Assembly (NCBI GenBank): GCA_018262455.1
Contig: JAGSPR010000225.1
Coordinates: 1 to 10,576 of the forward strand
Reading direction: 5' to 3'
DNA: 10,576 bases
Source of the DNA: Deltaproteobacteria bacterium
GTDB lineage: Bacteria > Myxococcota > Polyangia > Haliangiales > Haliangiaceae
Part shown: positions 1 to 5,897 of the stretch, in pieces
How positions within the stretch are numbered: position 1 is the first letter of the stretch
Layout: each line of letters begins with the position of its first letter
The notes under the pieces: generated by a model
What the model saw: only the letters and a program-made list of their open reading frames with translations
What the model was told of the DNA's origin: nothing
Database searches by the model: none
Program-made: the position numbers and the translations under genes

Positions 1-38
1 CTGTCACCCGCGAGACGAAGGCCGACCCGCCGCTCTAG
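1..38 (+). CDS. 3' end of an upstream gene (partial, last 11 codons)
   Basis: Reading from base 3, the codons give VTRETKADPPL followed by TAG at 36-38. All eleven sense codons end in G or C, the pattern of real genes in this window, while the other plus frames here do not show it. The fragment is far too short to identify a family. A GC-rich hairpin (37-54) overlaps the stop codon, which fits the end of a transcription unit. It could be chance, since the fragment is tiny; the sequence to the left would settle it. Confidence 0.45.
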   Translation, partial: VTRETKADPPL

Positions 39-54
39 CGCGCGGGTGCGCGCT
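37..54 (+). terminator. GC-rich hairpin over the upstream stop codon
   Basis: AGCGCGC (37-43) and GCGCGCT (48-54) form a perfect 7-bp stem with a GGGT loop, starting inside the TAG stop of the partial gene. There is no T-tract after it, so a classical rho-independent terminator is not shown. It may be a U-less terminator or an mRNA 3'-end stabiliser, or may simply reflect the high GC content. Confidence 0.3.
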
Positions 55-163
55 CTGCTCGAAGTTCGCACGAGCTCAGCGACGATCGAACATGAGGCAG
101 CACGAGCTAGGGCTGAGTCGGTGGCGAGCGACCTTCAGAGCTTTGTCCAAAAGAGCAAACCGA

Positions 164-201
164 GTTGCATCCATGCAACGAGTGTTGTCCAGGTGCAACG
201 A
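164..201. promoter_or_regulatory. Operator-like inverted and direct repeats upstream of the YegP-repeat lipoprotein
   Basis: A perfect dyad with 7-bp arms, GTTGCATCCATGCAAC, lies at 164-179. The right half-site TGCAACGA (174-181) is repeated exactly at 194-201, 20 bp further on, about two helical turns, so both copies face the same side of the DNA. Three TTGCA/TGCAA half-sites thus occur within 34 bp. The arrangement resembles a binding site for a dimeric regulator plus an extra half-site. Its distance from the gene start (about 110 bp) suits an upstream activator site. The regulator is unknown. Confidence 0.45.
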
Positions 202-211
202 CACGGGGATC

Positions 212-240
212 TTCACTCTGTGATTTCAGCTGGATACAAA
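212..240 (+). promoter_or_regulatory. Sigma-70-like promoter candidate for the YegP-repeat lipoprotein
   Basis: TTCACT (212-217) and TACAAA (235-240) are separated by 17 bp, and each matches four of six bases of the -35 and -10 consensus. Transcription would start near 247, leaving a leader of about 37 nt that includes the GGGAAG ribosome-binding site at 270-275, 8 nt before the ATG. This region is the most A/T-rich stretch of the intergenic sequence. A competing sigma-54-like match lies at 250-265. Confidence 0.35.
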
Positions 241-249
241 TACCTACAG

Positions 250-265
250 TGGCCCACCCTTTGTA
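250..265 (+). promoter_or_regulatory. Weak sigma-54-like -24/-12 match
   Basis: TGGCCC, five bases, TTGTA (250-265) resembles the sigma-54 consensus TGGCAC-N5-TTGCA, with the -24 GG intact but the -12 GC changed to GT. The dyad at 164-179 lies about 80 bp upstream, a usual distance for a sigma-54 activator. Against it, the -12 element is defective and the predicted start (about 276) would exclude the ribosome-binding site at 270-275. It is offered only as an alternative to the sigma-70-like candidate. Confidence 0.2.
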
Positions 266-283
266 ATACGGGAAGCCATCAAC

Positions 284-1054
284 ATGCGCATCACTACCTC
301 GCTTATCACCACCCTTGTCCTCTCGCTCTCCACCTTGTCGGGCTGCGCCACCACGGGCGATGACGACGGCTTCAGCGATTCGGCCGACGAAGCCTCGGCG
401 GCTGGCAAGCTGACGTTCTGGCAGGCCTCGGACGGCCAGTATCACTTCAACCTCAAGTCGGGCAACGGCGCGATCCTGCTGACCTCCGAGGCGTACACGA
501 CCCGGACCGGCGCGATCAATGGCGCGCTCGCGGTGCTCGAGAACGGCGTCGACAAGGCGCAGTACCAGGTGGTGCCGGCGGTGCACGGCTACGTGGTCCA
601 TCTGGTCGCCGCGAACCACGCGACGATCAGCTTCTCCGAGGTCTACTCCACCAAGGCGAGCGCGACGCGCGCGGTGACCTCCTGCGTGAAGGCCGTGACG
701 AGCTACCTCGTCAAGCGTGAGAACGCGACCACCGGCGCGCGCACCGACGTGTTCCAGGGCGAGAGCGGCAAGTTCCACTTCAACTTCTTCGCCAAGAACG
801 GCGAGATCGTCCTCAGCTCGCAGTCGTACGACAGCGAAGAGGCGGCGTACAACGGCGCGTTCGCGGTCCGTGAGGAAGGCGTCAACGCCGCGGCCTACAC
901 CGTGAAGCAGAACGTCTCGGGCGGGTTCTTCTTCAACGTCACCGCGCTCAACGGGCAGGTGATCGGGACGAGCCAGCAGTACACGACCAAGCAGGGCGCG
1001 CAGGCCGGCGTCGCCGCGCTGCAGAAGCTGCTGCCCGCGATCACCGTGCTCTGA
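284..1054 (+). CDS. Lipoprotein with four YegP/DUF1508-type repeats
   Basis: This 256-residue protein has a hydrophobic signal sequence ending in the lipobox LSGC, so Cys21 should be lipidated after signal peptidase II cleavage. A short acidic linker (residues 25-40) follows. The rest is four tandem units at about 43-88, 93-140, 155-201 and 205-250, each of the pattern aromatic, G-x-[FY]-x-F-x-[LF], N-G-x-[IV]-[IL], S-x-x-Y, then a helix. Units 1 and 3 are the clearest, for example GKFHFNFFAKNGEIVLSSQSY. This matches the YegP-like DUF1508 fold, which usually occurs as two repeats in a small cytoplasmic protein; here it is doubled and exported. The molecular role of the family is not established. 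GGGAAG at 270-275 supports the ATG. The gene stands alone, is preceded by operator-like repeats and ends in a hairpin terminator. The lipoprotein and repeat calls are strong; the biological role is unknown. Confidence 0.9.
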   Translation: MRITTSLITTLVLSLSTLSGCATTGDDDGFSDSADEASAAGKLTFWQASDGQYHFNLKSGNGAILLTSEAYTTRTGAINGALAVLENGVDKAQYQVVPAVHGYVVHLVAANHATISFSEVYSTKASATRAVTSCVKAVTSYLVKRENATTGARTDVFQGESGKFHFNFFAKNGEIVLSSQSYDSEEAAYNGAFAVREEGVNAAAYTVKQNVSGGFFFNVTALNGQVIGTSQQYTTKQGAQAGVAALQKLLPAITVL

Positions 1055-1071
1055 ACGGTCCTTCGCGTCAC

Positions 1072-1102
1072 CGATGGGGCAGCCTGCAAAGCTGCCCCGT
1101 CG
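1072..1102. terminator. Hairpin terminator between convergent genes
   Basis: CGATGGGGCAGC (1072-1083) pairs with GCTGCCCCGTCG (1091-1102), a 12-bp stem with one T-G wobble and a 7-nt loop. On the plus strand it is followed by CAGTTT, a weak T-tract. It lies 18 nt after the stop of the plus-strand lipoprotein and 23 nt beyond the stop of the minus-strand lipoprotein (1125), so it could serve both. Termination from the minus side is less supported because no T-run follows there. Confidence 0.7.
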
Positions 1103-1124
1103 CAGTTTCGGTGGGGGAGGTGAA

Positions 1125-1835
1125 TCAGGGCGTGGTGGTGAAGCTCAGCGTCCGGACCTGCGTTCCGACGACACTGCCGCCCTTACCGTAGTGGAGGTCG
1201 AGCTCGCCTTCGCGTGTGCGCGTGATCTCGAGGGTCGCGCTGCACGAGTCGGGGACCTGCTCGCCTTGCTGCGCGACCCGCTTGGTGAGCGCGCTCGCAG
1301 GGATCGTGACGGAGCCTGAATCCCCGGGGAAGGTGTCGATCTTCGTGTCGATGCAGCTGCCCGACGCTCGCCATCGCATCTGGTCGCCAGCGGAGCCCGC
1401 GGGGTCACAGTCGATGGTCATGGCCGCGGCTCGCGAGAACGAGGTGGCGGTGGGTGGCACGATGGTGAACGGAGCGGGCAGCGTGGCGAGCGAGCTCGGG
1501 GCGCCGTCATCGACGGAGCGCTCGAGCGAGATCTCGAACTGGGAGCCCTCCGCGTTGGTGGGAAAGCTGGCGTGGTAGCCGACGATGTTGAGCAGCTCGG
1601 TCCTCTCCATCACCTTGGACGAGGTACCGAGGGTGACCAGGAGCTGGTCGTCGGCGGTGAGCTCGATGAAGTTGAGGTTGATCGGGTTACCGAGGTAGAG
1701 CGTGGCGGTGACGGAGGTGGTGTCATCGGCTGCCCCCTGTGCCTCGATGTCGGCGTGCATGCCCGAGGTCAGGATGTCACTCGAGTCGACCTTGGTGCAG
1801 GCGCAAACGAATACGAGCCAAGCTAGCTTGTTCAT
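1125..1835 (-). CDS. Putative lipoprotein of unknown function
   Basis: This encodes 236 residues that I cannot assign to a named family. The ATG at 1835 is preferred to the in-frame ATG at 1862 because AGGGGAGA (1841-1848, minus strand) sits 6 nt before it, and translation from 1835 begins directly with a signal sequence, MNKLAWLVFVCAC. The lipobox-like VCAC predicts lipidation at Cys13, an unusually short signal peptide. The mature part is Ser/Thr-rich and looks beta-rich, with three further cysteines near residues 143, 161 and 198 that could form a disulphide. It follows the sigma-54 activator gene on the same strand after 78 nt, so it may have its own promoter, although I see no convincing one. 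Export to the envelope is well supported; function is not. Confidence 0.8.
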   Translation of the reverse strand: MNKLAWLVFVCACTKVDSSDILTSGMHADIEAQGAADDTTSVTATLYLGNPINLNFIELTADDQLLVTLGTSSKVMERTELLNIVGYHASFPTNAEGSQFEISLERSVDDGAPSSLATLPAPFTIVPPTATSFSRAAAMTIDCDPAGSAGDQMRWRASGSCIDTKIDTFPGDSGSVTIPASALTKRVAQQGEQVPDSCSATLEITRTREGELDLHYGKGGSVVGTQVRTLSFTTTP

Positions 1836-1840
1836 GAAGA

Positions 1841-1848
1841 TCTCCCCT
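1841..1848 (-). promoter_or_regulatory. Ribosome-binding site deciding the lipoprotein start
   Basis: AGGGGAGA on the minus strand lies 6 nt upstream of the ATG at 1835. It falls inside the longer reading frame that begins at 1862, which argues that the longer frame is not the translated form. Confidence 0.65.
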
Positions 1849-1913
1849 GAATTTTGGGACAACGTACCAGAGGCGCGCGGGCGGCTCGTTTGGCAAATAG
1901 GGGCAGGGGTGAC

Positions 1914-3413
1914 CTAGCTGTCGGAGCTCCGCACCGTTCGACCGAGGTGCAGGCCGCGTCGCCGGAGCAGGCGGTACAGGGTCACGGCGTTGATGCCGGC
2001 GGCGCGCGCGGCGGTCTTGACGTTGCCCCCGTGCTTGGCGAGCAGGTCGGTGAGGTACTGACGCTCGAGCGGATCGAGCCAGGCCTCGCGCGCCTGTTCG
2101 AGGGTCTGCTGGAGTGGCTTGGTTGGCCTGGCGGAGCCGGTGCCGGTCTGCAGGGGCCTGGGCAGATCCTCGGGGGCAAGCTCGGCGCCGGTACACAGGA
2201 TGACGGCGTGTTCGATGGTGTTCTTGAGCTCGCGCACGTTGCCGGGAAAGTTGTAGGCAGAGAGCCGCGCGAGGACGGCGGTGCCGAGCCGGGGCGCTGG
2301 CTTGCCATGCGAGGCGGCGGACTGCTCGAGGAACACGTTCGCGAGGGTCTCGAGGTTGTCCTTGTAGGTGCGCAGCGGGGGAAGCTCGAGGGTCATGACA
2401 CTGAGCCGGTAGAACAGGTCGTCGCGGAACGCGCCGGTCTTGGCCATGGCCTCGAGATCGCGGTTGGTCGCGCAGATCAGGCGGACGTCGACACGATCGG
2501 GCGGGTCGTTGGAGCCGAGCGGCTGGACCTCGCCTTGCTCGACCGCGCGCAGCACCTTGGCCTGCAGCATGACCGGCAGCTCGCCCACCTCGTCGAGAAA
2601 CAGCGTCCCGCCGTTGGCCTTCTGGAACTCGCCGACCTTGTGGAAGCTCGCGCCGGTGAACGCGCCCTTGACGTGACCGAACAGGATCGACTCGAGCAAC
2701 GTCTCCGGGATCGCGGCACAGTTCACGGTGACGTAGGGCTTCTCGGCGCGCCGGCTGTTCCAGTGGATGGCGCGCGCGACGAGGTCCTTGCCGGTCCCGC
2801 TCTCGCCTCGGATCAGGATCGGCGCGATGGTAGGCGCCGCGAGCTCGAGCTTGCGTTCGACCTCGTGCCACGCGGGCGACAGGCCCTTGATCATGAGCGG
2901 CCGGCCGGTGGCGGCGCGCGACAGCTTGTCGACCTGGACACGGCGCAGCAGCGGCGCGGCGACCTCGGCGATCGCGGCGAGCCCGCGCAGGGCCTCGGCA
3001 CCGAGGGTGTGCGGGTCGCGGTTGGAGACGGTGAGCACGCCGATCGCGCGGCGCTGGTACTGGATCGGCGCTGCGGCGATCGAGCCGACGTCGATCAGGT
3101 AGCGCGTGTACCGCGGATCTCGCGAGCTGTCGGAGCACAGGTAGGGCTGACCGTCGTGGAACACGTGCATCGCGATGCCGGCTTGCTGCTGGCCCTTCTG
3201 CTTGACCAGGCGGGGCAGCGTCACGGTCACGCCGCCGACGACGTGGTGGACGAGCGCGAGGCCCTCGGCGTCCTTGTCCCACACGAACAGCGCGCCGTGG
3301 TCGGCCCCGGTCGCCTCGAGCGCGATCGCGACGAGCTCGGCCTCGATCGTTCCGGCCCGCGCGGCATGGAGCCGGTCCTCGATGTCACCACGCACGGCGC
3401 GACTATACGTCAC
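1914..3413 (-). CDS. Sigma-54-dependent transcriptional activator with GAF sensor domain
   Basis: This 499-residue bacterial enhancer-binding protein uses ATP hydrolysis to remodel sigma-54 RNA polymerase at -24/-12 promoters. The N-terminus (about 18-160) is a GAF domain, implying ligand or redox sensing rather than phosphorylation; there is no receiver or FHA domain. The AAA+ core is complete: Walker A GESGTGKD (203-210), the sigma-54-contacting loop GAFTGA (250-255), Walker B LFLDE (271-275), ATNRDL (315-320), the arginine-finger region FRDDLFYRL (329-337) and GNVREL (391-396). A Fis-type helix-turn-helix (about 464-485, GNVKTAARAAGINAVTLYRL) ends the protein. It starts with GTG; a GTG six codons later is possible, but the upstream one has a GTGAGA sequence nearby. 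It lies 20 nt after the J-like/TPR gene. Function class is near certain; ligand and target promoters are unknown. Confidence 0.95.
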   Translation of the reverse strand: MTYSRAVRGDIEDRLHAARAGTIEAELVAIALEATGADHGALFVWDKDAEGLALVHHVVGGVTVTLPRLVKQKGQQQAGIAMHVFHDGQPYLCSDSSRDPRYTRYLIDVGSIAAAPIQYQRRAIGVLTVSNRDPHTLGAEALRGLAAIAEVAAPLLRRVQVDKLSRAATGRPLMIKGLSPAWHEVERKLELAAPTIAPILIRGESGTGKDLVARAIHWNSRRAEKPYVTVNCAAIPETLLESILFGHVKGAFTGASFHKVGEFQKANGGTLFLDEVGELPVMLQAKVLRAVEQGEVQPLGSNDPPDRVDVRLICATNRDLEAMAKTGAFRDDLFYRLSVMTLELPPLRTYKDNLETLANVFLEQSAASHGKPAPRLGTAVLARLSAYNFPGNVRELKNTIEHAVILCTGAELAPEDLPRPLQTGTGSARPTKPLQQTLEQAREAWLDPLERQYLTDLLAKHGGNVKTAARAAGINAVTLYRLLRRRGLHLGRTVRSSDS

Positions 3414-3433
3414 CGCGAGATCTCACGAATCCA

Positions 3434-4873
3434 CTACCTGTGCATGCCGAGGCGCTGCGCCAGCTGTGCAGCGGCGGGCACGCTCGGATCGATCGTGAGG
3501 GCGGTGTGGAGATGCCAGCGGGCCGAGTCGGCATCGCCTGACGCGGCGCACAGCAGGGCGAGCGCGACGAGCGCGCGTGGCCAGGGACGGCAGCCGAGCA
3601 GCAGCTCCTCGATCATCTTGCGCTCGGCGATCGCGGCCTGGACGCGGTCGCGGCCGGACGCGACCTGAACCCGATAGCGCGCCCAGGCGAGGTTGGCTTC
3701 GTAGTCGGGGTGGCCGGGAAAGTTACGACATGCCGTGGCGAGCTCGCTCATCGCGCGGTGAATGTCGCCGTCGCCGAGCGCACGCTGCCCGCGGGCGAAC
3801 GCGTCGGCGGCGGCCGCGATGGCGGTCGGCTCGATGGCCCAGGTGGTGCGCAGCTCGCCGATCCGCGCGCGGAGCCAGTCGTGATAACGACCGCGTGCCG
3901 CGTCGTCGATCAGCACGGAGCGCGCCTTCTCGACGAGGTCCCACATCGGCTTGACGGTCCCGGCGAGCTCCGCCAGATCGTGTGCGGCCAGGGTGGTCGG
4001 CGAGAACCGCCAGGCCACGAGCTGGTACGCCGCCTCGATGTCGCGGTACTCGGCGAGGATGGTCACCTCGAGCACGTCGTAGAACGTGCTGCGTTCGAGC
4101 CGGACCGCGCGCCCGCGAAGCTGTGCGCGGAGCTCCGACAGGAGGCGCCGGGGTCCGGTGGCGACATCGCGGATCTCCGGCGTCAGCTCGAGAGCGCCGA
4201 TCGAGGTCAGGGTCCACAGCAGCCGCGCGGTCTGGATCGGATCGAGCGGCCCGGCCTTGACGAGGGTCTGCACCGTGCGCGTCCCGTTGATCCCGGCGGT
4301 CGCCTCGAGCTCGGGCACCGTCAACAGGCGTTGCTCGCGCAGCTCGTCGAGACGCTCGGTCGGGGTCACGAAGTGTTGTGCGTGCCAGCGCAGCGCGGCG
4401 CGTGGGATCTCGATGTCGAGCTTGCGCGCCGCGGCGAGCGTGGGCTGCCATGCGACGGGCGAATCGGCGATGGGAGGCAACCCGACCGCGGCGCGCAACA
4501 CCGACCATCGCATCCCGGTCGCGAGGCGCAGCTTGGCGGCGTCGCGGATCGCGGTCACGATCGTGGCAGGCTGCGCGGTCAACGCGATCAGCGCCACGCG
4601 TGCACGCGGCGCCTCGTCGCGAGCGATGGCGGACGCCCCGAGCGCGACGACGCCAGGCACCGCCGGGTGGGCGCGCCATGCCTCGGCGACCTCGGGGAGC
4701 CGCCGCCCGAGGTGGTCCGCATCGAGCAGCACGACGGTCGGGGCTGCCGGCCCGCGCGGGCCATCGGCCTGGGCGCGATCCCAGTGGGCCTTCAGCCCGG
4801 CCGCGACGAGTTGCTCCTCGAGTGGCATCGCCGGCCCGATATCAGCCAGCGCGATCAGCACCGAGGTCACCAC
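3434..4873 (-). CDS. J-domain-like and TPR protein lacking the HPD motif
   Basis: This 479-residue cytoplasmic protein has a modular layout. Residues 1-115 have alternating strands with VVLLDAD (47-53), resembling a degenerate response-regulator receiver. Residues 175-235 look like a small helical or winged-helix region. Residues 262-334 follow the J-domain pattern (FYDVLEV, an AAYQLVAWRF helix, then ARSVLIDDAARGRYHDWL), but the HPD tripeptide that activates DnaK/Hsp70 is replaced by SPT (291-293). Residues 355-475 are TPR-like helical pairs. Loss of HPD predicts a protein-interaction or scaffold role rather than co-chaperone activity. It starts with GTG; the first two codons are both GTG, so the exact start is uncertain, and the ribosome-binding site is weak. 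It lies 9 nt after the hydrolase and 20 nt before the sigma-54 activator, suggesting shared expression and possibly signalling. The receiver-like call is tentative. Confidence 0.75.
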   Translation of the reverse strand: MVTSVLIALADIGPAMPLEEQLVAAGLKAHWDRAQADGPRGPAAPTVVLLDADHLGRRLPEVAEAWRAHPAVPGVVALGASAIARDEAPRARVALIALTAQPATIVTAIRDAAKLRLATGMRWSVLRAAVGLPPIADSPVAWQPTLAAARKLDIEIPRAALRWHAQHFVTPTERLDELREQRLLTVPELEATAGINGTRTVQTLVKAGPLDPIQTARLLWTLTSIGALELTPEIRDVATGPRRLLSELRAQLRGRAVRLERSTFYDVLEVTILAEYRDIEAAYQLVAWRFSPTTLAAHDLAELAGTVKPMWDLVEKARSVLIDDAARGRYHDWLRARIGELRTTWAIEPTAIAAAADAFARGQRALGDGDIHRAMSELATACRNFPGHPDYEANLAWARYRVQVASGRDRVQAAIAERKMIEELLLGCRPWPRALVALALLCAASGDADSARWHLHTALTIDPSVPAAAQLAQRLGMHR

Positions 4874-4882
4874 GAGATCGTA

Positions 4883-5878
4883 TCACCGAGTGCCGAGAAG
4901 CTCTCGGATGTCGGCACACAGCTCGTCGGTGGCTGTCCGCGCGGCCCGCACACCTCCCGCCAGGCTCAGAAAACCATGGATCAGGGATGGATACCGCCGG
5001 TGCCGGACGGGGACGCCCGCGCGCTGCAGGCGGTCGGCATGATCGTCCCCCTCGTCGACCAGTGGGTCATACCCCGCGGTCGCGACGATCGCGGGTGCCG
5101 AACCGTGCAGCGACCAGAACCGGGGCGAGGCGGCCTCGCGGTCATCGCCGGGCCGCGTGTAGTGGCTGCGGAACCACTGCACCATCGATCGGGTCAGCAG
5201 GTAGCCGTGCGCGTGACGGTCGATCGACGGCAGCGAGTGCGTCAGATCCACCATCGGATAGATCAGCACCTGCAGATCGGGCTTGCGCCGCGCGTGCCGC
5301 ACCACGTGGGCGGACAGGAAGCCGCCGAAGCTGTCACCGGCGACTGCCACGCGGCCATCCGGTGGCACGCGCGACATCAAGGCATCCCACGCGGCACATG
5401 CATCCTCGATCGCGGCCGGGTGGTGGTGCTCGGGGCCGAGGCGATACTCGACCGACGCCACCGTGCAGCCGGTCTGGTGCGCCAGCAGCCGCGTCACGGG
5501 CTCGGAGCTGCGGATCGAGCCGATCACTCCACCGCCGCCGTGGAAGTAGACGATCCAGTGCGGCCCCGCGTCGGCGGGCACGAAGATCCGCACCGGGATC
5601 TCGCCGTCAGGGCCCCCCACCGTCGTGTCGATCACCTCGGCCATCGTCCGCGTCGGGACGTCGAGCGGCGCCATCCCGTGCTCGGCGAACCTGCGCGCCC
5701 GCGCGGGCTCCATCGACTCGAGCGTGGGCAGCCGCAGCAGGCGCTGGACCTCCAGCACCGCCGCGATCTGCGGATCGAGCGCCGCATCGACGCCCTCGCG
5801 TCGCTTGCGCCCGAGCAACCCGACGACCGGCTGGCTGAGCGCCACCCGCGTCACTCCGCGGAGCAGGCGGTTCCTCAC
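4883..5878 (-). CDS. Alpha/beta hydrolase of the hormone-sensitive-lipase (HSL) type
   Basis: This is an esterase/lipase-like enzyme of the Abhydrolase_3 family, acting on carboxylic esters whose identity cannot be read from sequence. From the start used here (331 residues), the oxyanion motif HGGGG lies at 113-117, the nucleophile elbow GDSFGG has Ser183, the acid is in YDPLVDEG (Asp271), and the histidine is in LIHGF (His301); the triad is complete. No signal peptide is seen, so it should be cytoplasmic. The frame is open to a GTG at 5935, which would overlap the upstream gene by 38 nt and add 19 residues. The GTG at 5878 avoids the overlap, and one at 5854 is also possible; none has a strong ribosome-binding site. 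Its close packing with the genes on both sides suggests co-transcription. Confidence 0.88.
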   Translation of the reverse strand: MRNRLLRGVTRVALSQPVVGLLGRKRREGVDAALDPQIAAVLEVQRLLRLPTLESMEPARARRFAEHGMAPLDVPTRTMAEVIDTTVGGPDGEIPVRIFVPADAGPHWIVYFHGGGGVIGSIRSSEPVTRLLAHQTGCTVASVEYRLGPEHHHPAAIEDACAAWDALMSRVPPDGRVAVAGDSFGGFLSAHVVRHARRKPDLQVLIYPMVDLTHSLPSIDRHAHGYLLTRSMVQWFRSHYTRPGDDREAASPRFWSLHGSAPAIVATAGYDPLVDEGDDHADRLQRAGVPVRHRRYPSLIHGFLSLAGGVRAARTATDELCADIRELLGTR

Positions 5879-5897
5879 CGCCAGACGATACTCGATC

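Noticed and set aside
69..108. GCACGAGCT repeated at 69-77 and 100-108
   Set aside because: A nine-base repeat 31 bp apart with no further symmetry is too weak in this GC-rich context to call a site.
46..363. Plus-strand 105-codon frame and the minus-strand 223-codon frame (107-778) over the left intergenic region
   Set aside because: Neither shows the G/C-ending codon pattern or any domain, and both run into the lipoprotein gene in another frame. The region looks regulatory.
1854..3668. Long plus-strand open frame (604 codons)
   Set aside because: It lies opposite the sigma-54 activator, whose motifs are complete. The translation is rich in Gly, Arg, Asp and Leu with no recognisable domain, as expected for an antisense frame in high-GC DNA.
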